A stretch of DNA of 64,000 nucleotides from Linepithema humile (Eukaryota > Arthropoda > Insecta > Hymenoptera > Formicidae), in the NCBI RefSeq assembly GCF_040581485.1, contig NC_090128.1:11656001-11720000 (forward strand), in the 5' to 3' direction. The position numbers and the translations under genes were made by a program. The notes under the pieces were generated by a model. It ran no database searches. It was not told the DNA's origin and saw nothing but the letters and a program-made list of their open reading frames with translations. Within the stretch, counting starts at the first letter, position 1. Every line of letters begins with the position of its first letter. Positions 53,771 through 64,000 of the stretch are shown here, piece after piece.

Positions 53771-54718
53771 CGAACGGAGCGCGGTAGTAGAGATGGATCG
53801 CGAAGTCGTAGAAGAGCGGTGGGACTTAAAAGAGTCCGTTTGCTTTTTCCCGTAGGCACCGAAACGACGCTGGGCGTCGTGTCGCGCGCGCCGAACGAAT
53901 CCATCCTGGCCCTACGCCAATTTTGATCCTTTTCCCTTGAAACTGCCACCCCGTTCCCCGACGCACTCGCCAGGAATCGTGCGCTCGCTTCCGTCGTCGT
54001 CGGAAATAAATTATATCGCAGTTGCGATCACGCCCGAAGTTCTCTCCCGCGATGACTTAAGAATCGGAATTTTTTGTTAATTGATTCGAAGCGATTGTGC
54101 GCATCGAGAATTGTCTCATGAATTTTAAATGAAATAGTTTCGAGATCGGTGCTGTTGTTGAATGTCGCCAAAGCGCACAACAATTTCGCTCTGAAAGCTT
54201 CAAAACTTTTTATTTGAACAGTGCAACTGCTTCGCGCCAATAAAGATTTCAAAATAGTAGCTTCTGAGCGGAAGCACTGGACCTCAGAGGATTAAATTCC
54301 GGCGTTTCTTCTACCGGAGATATATCACGTGAGAATTTCAGAGTGCGACGCCTTCCCCTTTTCGTCTTCTTGACAAAAGTCTGCAGATAACCGAGTAAGA
54401 ACACTTTTATCTCTTTCTATATTAACGTCTTACGGAAATGGTAAATGTAGGAAGAGATGAGAAGTTTTGGTATCCAAGAAAAATCAAGCAGGAGAAGAGG
54501 GCGGAAGTGACCTCGCAGTTTGCCGTGCTGTTGTGTAATCAACTTCTTGAAAAGCCGCCAAATTCGATTCAGGGATTTATAGAAGCGCTCAGCTCTTCCA
54601 ACGACGCAAGGCATCTTTATTTATGAACGCATTTTCAAAAGCATTGATTAATTATTTAACTATTATCTTCGGCATTGAGTTTTTGGCAATAGATTTGACA
54701 ATTGATCGAATAACATTG

Positions 54719-54737
54719 AAAAAAAAAAAAAAAAAAA
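54719..54737. repeat. Poly-A tract (A19)
   Basis: An uninterrupted run of A. No retroposed gene body was recognised before it. Confidence 0.9.
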
Positions 54738-57700
54738 GAACTGTAGAAATTTTTTACGGTCCGATATTTTTAAATCGCGAAGCGCGTCATGGCGATGACC
54801 CAGTATCTCCTTGATAAAAATACAAAACAATCGAGATCAACAATCGAGAGACGGAGATATGAACCTTCTCCTTCGAAGACTCGAGAGGCAGAAGATGAAA
54901 AGCGCGCCGGCAGAAGATTAACGTATAGTTGACTTCGGATTTCGTCGTCGTGCGGAGCGCGATGAATCCGTTGGATCCGTGCCAATCTCCACCGACATTG
55001 CCGAGCCACTATTTCCAGTTTAACACGAGCCGCGACCTCCCCGTCCCCTCGCGCGATTCCGTCGTGGGATTACGAATTGTTTCGAACCAAGTTTCATTTC
55101 CCGAGAATGTTCGATGCCTTCCGCGAACCGACTGCACGTCGCGAATGTATTGCACGTCGATACTATTGAATTTCAACGAACGGCAGATAAATAATTAATA
55201 GCCCGCCTCGGCATCGGCTGGCTGTTGAAATACTCATTAGGCTCTTGTAATCGGAGAATCTAGTCATATAATAGTTTCAAATGTACGTATGTAACTGGAG
55301 AAATTCTCTCAAAAAGGGAAGTTATTAAAAGCCGGAAAATAACACTCCCGTGTGCATTTTAAATATCAATTTTAATATCAATTTTCTCTTCTGTCAGTGC
55401 TCAATTTTTATGTATAGCATTCTTTCAATTCGCAACTCTCTCAATTGCAAGTAGAAGTAGTTGTTATCTTGAAAACATTTTTTCATGTGTAAAATTTAAC
55501 GCGAACAAAAGCAACAATATGCACGTGTTTTCGACGCGAAAATATTCCGCAAATCGACCATTTCGGATGTCGCGATATTTTTCAAGAATTTCAAAGATCG
55601 ACGATTGCATTCGCATTCCGCGTGGCATGGCAATAATTTGAAATTATTGCGCATCCCCCAACTCGCTTCGTCTTTCTATCTCGCCCTATTTATTGTTACC
55701 ATTGTTGCGTTTTCTTATTTATTATTACGTTCCTATTGTTGCGCCTTGTTGGGGATTCCTGTAAGATCGCCCGTGCGGTTCATTCAGCTTTCTTTTTTGC
55801 GAAACGTTTTTTCATCCTCGAAACGGACGAGGATATCGTGCTCAGCCTTCTTAAACGAATAAACAACCTTAACTCCAACAATAGCGAGATATTTTTAATA
55901 ACGCTAACAGTGTATACGTTGTTGTACAAAAGTATTTTTTCCTCGCTAATAATGTTTAACTATCAACTTTTGACTTATTTGGTTTTTATTTGTGTAAATA
56001 ACGAATTTCTTGAACGGTTTTTCGCTCTGAGGAGCGTCGAATTACTCGGCGCAAAAATTAGGCTGAAATAGTATAATTCCCCAGTCGCCGCAGCGCGACG
56101 CCGTTTTTGCAGCCGTTGCAATTTCACCTTTCGCCGCGCTTCGGCGTCGAGCGGAAACGTTCTCTCCTCGGGACAGGTGATTTGTCACACGAGAACGAAA
56201 CGAGCTCGCTTCGCCCGACTTGCTGCGGGAGTTTTTCGCGCGCGCGTACAGGTAGCTGATGACTTTGGGGCGGAAAGCTCGTGACGAAATGCGAGATGTG
56301 AAGAAAGGGAGAAGCGAGGTGAGCAAGAAGGAATGCCGCGACATCAGGCGGAAGACGCGTCGAGCGCGAACTTTTCGGCGCATTTGTATTACCGCGTAGT
56401 AGGGCAACCCTCCCGTCCGCTCTTCTGATCTCTTCAAGAACAGCTGATTGCTCGTATTTCTCATTCGCCGGAAAATCTAGAGCGCCACTTGTTTGCACGG
56501 TTTTTCCGCTCGTTGCACCCTTGTAAACTTCACTGCGTTTTCCGACTTTTAGCAACCTATTTCTTTTTCCTGCTCGTTTTATAATGTCCGTCTGGGAGGA
56601 TAATCTTCTCCTGTCGCGTTTTTGTATTTACAACTTCAAATATTTTCGTAACTAAAACAGAAATTCAAATTTTATTCAAACAAATGAATTTCAGAATTAA
56701 ATACGGAAAATATTTTTATTACACTCACGTTATTACATCGATACTGTAAATTCATTTCCGTCAAACATATGCATTTATATACATTTGAAAAGCATCTGCG
56801 CATATATTTACTCGGCTAGAAGTTGCAGATTGCGCTTTTGCGAATTTATTTCCCTCCACGTCAATGAACGCGGTAATTACGCGCGCCTTTTTGCAAACAA
56901 CGCGAAAACCTCTTTTGCGCCGGCGAAACTATGAAAAGCATTTGGATATGGCGTGTATATGCACATTTATAATACCGGCTCCGCAAAATATAATACATTC
57001 AAGCCAATTTTATAATGCAAAATTTGTCGTTCTTGCGATAGTCCATAAATTTAGAGAAAGATGAAAATTTAGAGACAGAGGAAAAGAGAGGAATAGCTCA
57101 AAAAGAGTGCGAATATTTTTGCGGCTTAATTCAAGGTTTCATATGAACACTCATGCACGGCGTACGCTCAAGCTCAAAACCATTGGCCAATATGAAAGGA
57201 AATAAAACGACCGCTGAGTGGAATACTAAAATTGTCATTACTGAAAATATTGTTCTCGCGAAGTATTCCACGCGAATAACAACCGTTCGACGCTCCCAGT
57301 GGTTATTAATTCCACGTGTTTCGAAGAATTAACGGCTTTCAGCGTGGATATCAATAAAACGATATTTCGAACGTTCACTTCGGAAAAGAATTTTTTGATG
57401 CATATTACAATATTATATTACTTGCTGTACATAAATCGCTTCGGAAATCATACGCGGACCATTTTAGCAAAAAGTTAAAAAATAATTACAATAATAATAT
57501 AATAACAGTGATCTATCGATATGATGATAAAAACAACAATATGGAACAACTAGGTGTAACAATAATAATGTAAGTTTATAATAAAAAGCAATTTTATAAA
57601 ACAATATAGTAATGATAAACAACACAGAATTTATATAACAAAAATATTGCCAAAATTATAATACATAGGAAATACAAGAGAGAGAGTATACAAATAGTGC

Positions 57701-57902
57701 GTGGCTATGTTAAAAATAAACATTTAAAAGAGATATTTATTTTATTGCATATTTACAAATTTTTATTGCATTGGTTAGTAAAGTTTTAATATGAAAAAAA
57801 AGAGATTACGTTTTTTAAAAATATTTACTAAAGTTTTAATTATTTTCTTAAATTAATAACACACCTATGCAGAGCAGTATAATTAATTTTTGGATGTTTC
57901 CG

Positions 57903-57908
57903 TTTATT
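57903..57908 (-). terminator. Candidate polyadenylation signal AATAAA of the secreted-protein gene
   Basis: A canonical AATAAA on the minus strand lies 183 bases past the TAA stop, which would give a 3' UTR of about 200 bases. Other AATAAA hexamers lie further downstream in this AT-rich sequence, so the true site could differ. Confidence 0.4.
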
Positions 57909-58070
57909 TGTTAAAATTAACTTAACGCCTTAATTGCACGTCTACATTATGCAACAAAAACTATTAAGGACGAAAGATATTTTAGATCTTCAAAAATCTT
58001 ACGATAATGAGTTTGCTGATTAGATTGACATTGATCAGCAATACTGTATTATAATTGATAGATTACGACA

Positions 58071-58085
58071 CTCTCTCTCTCTCTC
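58071..58085. repeat. Short (CT)7 microsatellite in the 3' UTR of the secreted-protein gene
   Basis: A perfect CT run, GA on the transcript, starts five bases after the stop codon of the minus-strand gene. It may vary in length between individuals. Confidence 0.85.
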
Positions 58086-58090
58086 ATAAA

Positions 58091-58428
58091 TTACGGCACT
58101 GTGACTGGTAAAAATCTCGATCTGTCACCGACTTTCGGCTGGAATCTCAGATTTATTTTTTGGTCATCGTCGCCAACTTCGAGAAAACTATTCCAGTCTA
58201 CAAGAAAATACAACCCGCTTCTTCGCCTGGTCGGTAAGACGGGATCCGGTGCACGAGTGGTACCGCCAAAGGATTCCTCCAGTGCCACGAGATTTGTGCC
58301 TGTAGATGTTGATGACGTTGAAGCCGGTGTTGATGCACCCACGAGGCCTGAACTGTCTCTCGCGGAATCTGAAGCCGTCGTCGTGGTTGTGGTAGTTGAG
58401 ATCGTTGTCGTGGAAACATCCGTAGATT
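58091..58428 (-). CDS. Terminal exon of a secreted threonine-rich protein (residues 98-208 and stop)
   Basis: On the minus strand the exon starts after GTCGACAG (AG at 58430-58429) with the last two bases of a Glu codon and runs to TAA at 58093-58091. It encodes a Thr/Ser-rich segment (residues about 98-140, including seven consecutive Thr), a linker, a tribasic RRR at 164-166, and a different C-terminal part with GLYFLVDWNSFLEV, INLRFQPKVGD and RFLPVTVP. The Thr run uses all four Thr codons, so it is not a plain microsatellite and looks selected at the protein level. There is no cysteine. I do not recognise a domain. The C-terminal 42 residues have the mixed composition of a folded or conserved segment and could be released by cleavage at the tribasic site, which is inference. 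The acceptor has a weak pyrimidine tract, but phase 1 matches the upstream donor. Confidence 0.8.
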
Positions 58429-59353
58429 CTGTCGACAAGTTTCGCAATAAATCTATTCGATTTCATTTCGCATTTGCGAGTGAATTCGCTACGCTTTGTG
58501 ATAAAAAAATACGAAAGTTGCATGGTGATTAAAAAGGACATCCAAAATTTCGACGTATCTACTAATAACTATCTAATAATATAATTTAAAAAGTAAAATT
58601 ATGAGAATTTAAATCTTGACAAATTTAAAATTATGAAATGTTGATAAGGATTATCGTGTTTGCAGAAAATGTCGGAAATGATAACAAATAACATCGAGTG
58701 CAAGTGATAATAGTTGAAAACACGTGAACTTTAAAGGAAAAAAATGGGAAATTAACACATTGGCGTGTTATAAAAAACACGTTTGCTAAAAAAAGTGAAA
58801 CAAGACTTTAATTTCAACTTTGTTAGTAGCATAAGAGCTATCGCAATTTTCCTGAACTTATATCACTTTACTTCGTTATTTTATTATAGCGGTATTGCGA
58901 AAGAAAAATATTTCTCAGAAAAGTAGATAATAAATTTTATTTATCTCCAATGCGATTGACATCACAATGATGATATTCGTACGTGCGACCGCATCTAGCA
59001 TTCACATGCAACATTTACGACGCACATTGCTTCAGAGGCAAAGAACGCGCGATGAAAATTGTATACCGAGCTGACAGTAATATATGCGAGTAGAAAAAAA
59101 ATCTGCATGTGTGTGAAGAATTGCCTTGAGGACCGACACTTTAATAGATTGCACGCAAAAGCAATTTATTGAAACTTACCGTGTTGCATTAATTTGCAAT
59201 TTTTTTTAAACTTTACGTGAAAAGAAGTTAGATATTACAATTCGACCTCGATTGCTCAATTTTTACTACTATTCAATGAAAGTAGAGCATCATAAAAGAA
59301 TTGCTTAAAACTATATTATTAATATAAGTAAGCTCTTGTATGAAAATATATAC
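58429..59353 (-). other. Intron 2 of the secreted-protein gene
   Basis: This is a 925-base phase-1 intron with donor GTATAT and acceptor GACAG. It is AT-rich, with short A and T runs and no open frame or RNA gene that I recognise. Confidence 0.75.
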
Positions 59354-59639
59354 CTGTAGATTGTGATGTCGTCGTAGTGTTCGCGAGATCCTGATTGTCA
59401 TTAGTGGTAGTCTCGGCCGTTTCCTCTGGATTTTGTCGTCTTATTACTTCATTTTTTACATCACTATTATAAATACTAATTTCTTCTAGATTATTGAGTT
59501 GCGGTAAGGTCGAATCCTGGCGACTCAATTTTTCGACTTCATTGTTTATTCGATCGTTCGAGCTCTTAAGGTCGATTCTTAATGGAAGATCATCGCAATG
59601 ACTTAAACCGAGGACGATCAGTATGCAAAATAGCGTAAT
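59354..59639 (-). CDS. Second exon of the secreted threonine-rich protein (signal peptide and acidic N-terminal region)
   Basis: On the minus strand the exon begins at 59639, after a T-rich tract ending TTTATAG, with ATT. It encodes ITLFCILIVLGLSHC followed by DDLPLRIDL. Preceded by the Met of exon 1, this is a textbook signal peptide of about 16 residues. The rest (to residue 96) is polar and Asn/Glu-rich, then becomes Thr-rich (EETAETTTNDN, LANTTTTSQST) with one NTT N-glycosylation sequon. The donor is G|GTATAT (GT at 59353-59352). The 286 bases give phase 0 in and phase 1 out; spliced to 58428 they read S-T-E-S-T. Both cysteines in the protein (residues 6 and 16) are in the signal peptide. 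The product should be secreted or extracellular, possibly O-glycosylated and mucin-like. No homologue is recognised. Confidence 0.8.
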
Positions 59640-60972
59640 CTATAAAAACAATAATTACTTGTACTAAGCAAGAAATAGCAACAAAAAAAATGAGACATGA
59701 CATTCAGTTTTTGTTATAGTTTCTAACGCCAGATGGCATAGATTTTTATTTTTTTATACAGATTTCAATTATATCTATAAGATGATAAAATGATAACAAA
59801 TTTCTACAAGATATTTAAAAAATCATCTACATATTATTAACTTATCTAAATAATTGCTTTAATAAATTAAAGAGAAATCAATGATGTATGTCAGTAATAT
59901 TTTTCACATTCATGAGAAAGTGTAAATATTACAAAACAAGCCTTGACTGGATGTCAAAGGATATAGTTGAATAATTTATAGTCTTGATTCTCTTTCGTAA
60001 TATTTACATCATTCGTGATGCAGCTTATTTTCTTAGATGTATAAGATGATCATAGTCGTTTGCATATTATATACGTTAAATTCTAGAACATTTTTATAAG
60101 TGAATTGAATTTGTTTGTAAGCAAATTTCTATTAATCAAATTTTATGATACTATTAATTACAATATTTGTTGGTTTATATATGTTTTTCGTCACATTATT
60201 GCTTCTGTAGGTAAAATTATCCAAATAATTATATACAATTTTCTCTAAAGCGCTACATTTATACAGCAATTTTAATCGAAAATGTATATAATAACGATGA
60301 TAACAAGGTCGCGTCCAATTCTTATATCATGAAGCGCAATATATTTTTTGAACAAGTTTTACTTAATTTACTTGATATAACGAAAAATAAGCGTGATGCG
60401 TAATTATGCAGCATTAAACACGCGATGAATAAGCGAACGATAAAATCTGGAAAATGAAAGTTGCTTTCGCCCGCATAATAATCGCCTGACAAACCAAAAT
60501 TTAGTGATTAAATTTATATTTTTGCCACAATATTATATAATTCATTTTATGACAAGAGATTTCCATTCGTAATTATAGTATGTTGACATGCGACAGACGT
60601 AACAGAAATTTCCAGTCGTTATTGATTGAAAATAGGAAACGATAGCTACAAAACAGTGAAAGTACTTTTGATTGAAAATTGAATCGCAATATTTGCCGAT
60701 AGGATGCCAGATTGAGAAATAATTATGATTGTATAGAAATAAAAAATGTGTTTAACGAGCATATAACAAAAATGTTGTCCATAAGAACCAACTTTCACAC
60801 TTTAACATTGATTTTGATAGTTTTTTTTATGCAATAAATTGATACACATCGCATCACACAGTAAATCCAACATGTGTAATGTAAAATTTATGCACAAAAA
60901 CTGATAGTATTCTCTTTTTTAGAAACACATGGTGTGTCTCTCAGTTGAAAACTCGAATACTCGAGAACTCAC
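59640..60972 (-). other. Intron 1 of the secreted-protein gene
   Basis: This is a 1,333-base phase-0 intron with donor GTGAGT and a T-rich acceptor ending TTTATAG. It is AT-rich and nothing else was recognised in it. Confidence 0.72.
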
Positions 60973-60975
60973 CAT
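60973..60975 (-). CDS. First coding exon of the secreted threonine-rich protein: start codon only
   Basis: Reading the minus strand, TTGGCATA is followed by ATG and at once by a consensus donor GTGAGT (GT at 60972-60971). The exon therefore contributes one codon, the initiator Met, in phase 0. This fits the phase-0 acceptor at 59639, where a signal peptide lacking its Met begins, so the joined N-terminus is M-ITLFCILIVL. The intron is 1,333 bases. No other in-frame ATG follows the acceptor before the hydrophobic core. Start codons at or near the first exon border are common in insect secreted-protein genes. Confirmation needs a spliced transcript. Confidence 0.72.
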
Positions 60976-61060
60976 TATGCCAACCAATCACTCACACACG
61001 CGGTCAGCAACTGACTGAGCGGCTTAAGACCTACTTTCGAACTCTCTCTTTCTATATTGC
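60976..61060 (-). promoter_or_regulatory. Putative initiator-type promoter and short 5' UTR of the secreted-protein gene
   Basis: Minus-strand 61018-61010 reads TCAGTCAGT, two overlapping arthropod initiator motifs (TCAGT). They would put the transcription start at about 61016 or 61012 and leave a 5' UTR of roughly 37-41 bases before the ATG at 60975. An ATATAG element lies about 40 bases upstream of the initiator, further than the usual -30, so this is better read as an initiator promoter than a TATA promoter. Confidence 0.4.
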
Positions 61061-61711
61061 TCACTTGATTTTCCTTAGCCGCGCTGACGTACGAATGCGT
61101 GTCCATTTTGCTGGTGAAGCAAGCTGTTAAAGCCGAACACGTTCTAATTCAAGAAATCGGCGCGAAAAGTGAGAAGTAAAAAAGAGATTTAATTTAAAAT
61201 ATTATTTTGATGAAAAAAAGTTAAATCTTTAATAACGATTGATTTTTAAATGTTTGGTCACTAAGAATGTATCTCATAACAATAATTTTAGTTTACAATA
61301 AAAAGTAGTTTTATGAAGAGATGAGAACAGCACAAAATTCAGCTTTAATAAAGCCGGTAATAGTTGTAGGATTATAGTTATAGGATTCATTGTCAGTTTT
61401 AGCTATGATCGCCGATTTACCAACGGGCTCGGCAAGTTCTTCGAGTTGCAGGTTGTACGCTTGGCCGGTAATCGCGGTTTATTCGCGGCATATGATTTAG
61501 CACAACGCGGCACAGGTTCGGCGTAGTCGGTTTATCGAGGTACGGGCGCAACGTCAGCGAGAAATAAAGACCCTATTAATGCGAGAGCGGGATTAGCGTA
61601 GTTCGCAGCCCCGGTTGCAGCTTTCGTGGCTGCTTGCATCCCATAGCTCGCGGTCCCGAGCTTTCGTATAACGATTCGAGTCATCGTTTTCAGCCATCGG
61701 ACTCGCGCCCG

Positions 61712-61883
61712 GCCGGATATTACTCGCCGCCCCGGAATAATCGTTACTTAGTTGTCCCCGAGGATGTCTCGCCGGATAAACGGAAAGCGGAACGTATGAC
61801 TGACCCAAAGCGCTATGCGCCAATTCCGGACAGCACAATGCGCCATTTTGTATTCCATTATTTGCCGAATATAAAGCCGGATA
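61712..61883. promoter_or_regulatory. Cluster of GCCGGATA motifs upstream of the secreted-protein gene
   Basis: GCCGGATA occurs exactly at 61712, 61772 (the 61771-61780 block) and 61876, and related GCCGGTAAT lies at 61353 and 61463. The words contain a GATA core and, in two copies, GATAA, and overlap an ETS-type CCGGA. They lie about 0.7-0.9 kb upstream of the minus-strand gene's putative start. A regulatory role is inference. Confidence 0.25.
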
Positions 61884-64000
61884 ATATGTGTGCGATTGTG
61901 CTATTAATATAGTTTAATTATTTCTAATGATGTAGCGTGATTAATTTCATAGGTATAAATTTCTCGAATGACCAATTTGTATTCTCTCTTAACTAAATCA
62001 AACTTTTTTCGCTTGTACACTAACGCGCACAACACGCTGCACAAATTATAATTATAATTACTGTGTTGCGGTCTGTTCAAATGAAATTGTAGTGTGAAAG
62101 GTACTCTCTGTGCGAGCAAGTTATCATTTCAAATGAGTGTCTCTGGTATAGGATACAACATGGCAATTTGGTGCACTGAGTACCCATGTTTGTAATGCCC
62201 TATACTGACGTAAATCGCCTTCCGTCTTCCTTAATGTCACTATCCTTAGACGCGAACAAGGAGCTACTACAAAAAGGGGATTGTCGCTTGTTACCGCTTG
62301 CGAAGAGAAATGTATCTGCGAGACAAGGTACAAAAACGGAGATGCGAAGACCGTATCTGAGAGTACGTAGCGATCGAGCAGCGGTGAACACATAATCGTT
62401 TTACGAATCGATCGTTTCTATTGTCTATATGCATTTTTTCTATTTTTAAATTGAACGCGGAACAATACATTTCTCTTTCCGTACAATTATTGCATTATTA
62501 ACCGTGTTTCGTCTGCATGACAGCGTAACAACGATTTTGGCGCGTTCGTAATAAAATAAAATGCGCTTTTTTCCTCCTTTTTTCGTTTTCTCGCGTTCAT
62601 GGCTGATGCAACTGGATGGCTCGAGCGCGGAATGCACCGACATGTCCGTCTCACACAATGCACTTCCGACACTTCGACCGGCCCGAACACGGCACTTTAC
62701 GACAGGCGCAACAAGCAGTGCGTCTGCAGAGATCGCGCGAGCTGGCAACGCGAGCCGAGTCGGACGCAAAACGCGGCGGACAGCTCGAAAAGGGACGTCG
62801 GTGCGGGATAAAACTCGACGTGACGCGTTCCTGTTTACTGTACACGCCGGAGCTGCATATGCAAAGCGAAACTTTCCATCCATTTGATACATGGTGTTTC
62901 AAAACATGCGATATGCCAATTTTCGCGCAAAATGCAGAGAACAAATGAAATATATCGCTTGATACGTCGTGTCATGCCTACATTTTCGTTACATTTTTAG
63001 CCTTGAATGCGGTTGTCCGTTTAATGTGCGTATCACGTTGACATTAAACATGATGATTCTCACGTTAGATAGATTTTTTGCAACAATATAATAGTAAGCA
63101 TATTTTGCATTTTGTTGCTGTATATAATTCCAGAAAATTGATTATTCTATAATTTTAGCCATTTTAATAAGAAGCAATTTTTATCATATCGTAAATTAAT
63201 AAGTGAGTGTAATTAATTGGGACAGTCAGAATGTGTTGCTATTTTATATTATTTTTTAAATTTACTTTAAATTTTTCTATGCTTCATTTTGAAACGACCT
63301 ATATTAGAGCATTCTTGGTTCGCTCGACTCGCGAGAGGATAGTAACAGCGATGGGTTTTAATTTATTTTATTGTGACATAAAATCCTGCAAAATGCATAC
63401 CGTCCCGTACGAGCTGACCTCGTTGACCTCGTAGCGTTATCCTCGTAGCGTTGTCCTCGTTGTTAGTTCTGCGATATCTTCGCATACTATGTAAAAGACT
63501 TTCCTGCTGCAAGAGGCGTTATTTAAAGATCCGAAAGAAAATTAACCGATTCATCCTAAAGTATTTATATCATATCTTCTAAAACAAGTTATTTTTGAAA
63601 ATTTATCGCTGTGGATAAATAAAAAATTAAAGTTTTGTTAGCAAGAGTACGTTAATTTTTTATTATTTTTCGAATGTTACATGTAATTTTGGAACTATGC
63701 ATCGTGCACTCAATATGAAGTTAAATATGAAATTAAATATCAAATTAATAATAACGATTTTACGTCGAGTTTAACATTTCCAAAGATTTTTATTTCTGTC
63801 GCGCAGTTTTGACACGAAATAATTCACCATTGTAGTGACGAAATTATTCTTCCCTTAAAATGCGAAACTTTGCAAATAAATCCACTGTTAATATTTCTTT
63901 TTTATTTTACGCCCGCGTTGTGAGTGGTAAAGTTTGTGGTAACTCATACTTCGTCGGATTTGTATTTGTACATTTTGCGATTCTTAGCGATAATGCTTCT
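61884..64000. other. Right end of the window, no gene recognised
   Basis: A CpG-rich patch at 62,130-62,890 has overlapping open frames on both strands. The rest is AT-rich except for the short repeat near 63,418. No further receptor exon was seen. Confidence 0.55.
63418..63463. repeat. Short tandem repeat CCTCGTAGCGTTAT
   Basis: CCTCGTAGCGTTAT is followed by CCTCGTAGCGTTGT and CCTCGTTG, and is preceded by a partial ACCTCGTTG. Confidence 0.8.

Larger units (their letters stand above)
53143..57902 (+). other. Presumed next intron of the receptor gene, no gene recognised
   Basis: It opens with a GTAAGT donor. CpG-rich patches lie at 53,500-54,060, 54,770-55,250 and 56,040-56,640, with AT-rich DNA between. 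The next receptor exon was not found. Confidence 0.55.

Noticed and set aside
53507..53949. Overlapping open frames of about 140 codons on both strands with polyproline or polyglycine
   Set aside because: They are produced by the CCG repeat in CpG-rich DNA directly after the Ig2 exon's intron donor, without splice sites or motifs.
1..64000. CRISPR arrays, rRNA or tRNA genes, bacterial operons or integrated viruses
   Set aside because: No regularly spaced direct repeats, no recognised RNA gene signatures and no viral or bacterial coding frames were seen on either strand.

Overview
The window looks like part of an insect nuclear genome, probably a hymenopteran and possibly an ant. The evidence is long introns without genes, canonical GT-AG splice sites, alternating AT-rich and CpG-rich blocks with little CpG loss, many GA/CT and homopolymer runs, and no sign of operons or bacterial genes. 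The order-level placement is inference from composition and from how closely the exons resemble insect proteins. Almost none of the open frames are genes.

Two transcription units can be supported. (1) On the + strand, two exons (19105-19310 and 53032-53142) encode adjacent immunoglobulin-domain segments of a sidestep-family cell-adhesion/axon-guidance receptor. The splice phases match (phase 1 to phase 1) across an intron of 33,721 bases. The upstream exons (signal peptide, first half of Ig1) and downstream exons (rest of Ig2, further Ig domains, fibronectin III, transmembrane segment) were not found and presumably lie outside the window. (2) On the - strand, a three-exon gene at 58091-60975 encodes a predicted 208-residue secreted, threonine-rich protein without cysteine in its mature part. 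Its first coding exon contributes only the ATG. If the receptor gene continues beyond 64000, this gene lies nested and antisense inside the following receptor intron. I do not recognise the protein.

Layout: 1-19104 has no recognised exon (upstream intron or 5' flank, with GC-rich islands at about 6.7-8.4, 12.5-14.3 and 17.0-18.8 kb). 19311-53031 is the giant intron. It holds a diverged three-copy repeat at 19.5-20.5 kb, a TATA/initiator-like site followed by a possible mini-exon at 38.95-39.07 kb, a G-quadruplex tract at 40.5 kb, a Z-DNA-type tract at 35.1 kb and a 10-bp minisatellite at 47.7 kb. 53143-57902 is further intron. 57903-61060 is the nested secreted-protein gene with its polyadenylation signal and initiator-type promoter. 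61061-64000 is flank or intron, with a cluster of GCCGGATA motifs about 0.7-0.9 kb upstream of the nested gene's start.

No tRNA, rRNA, CRISPR array or intact transposon was recognised. The CpG-rich islands in a developmental receptor locus are the most likely sites of regulatory elements, but that cannot be shown from one sequence.
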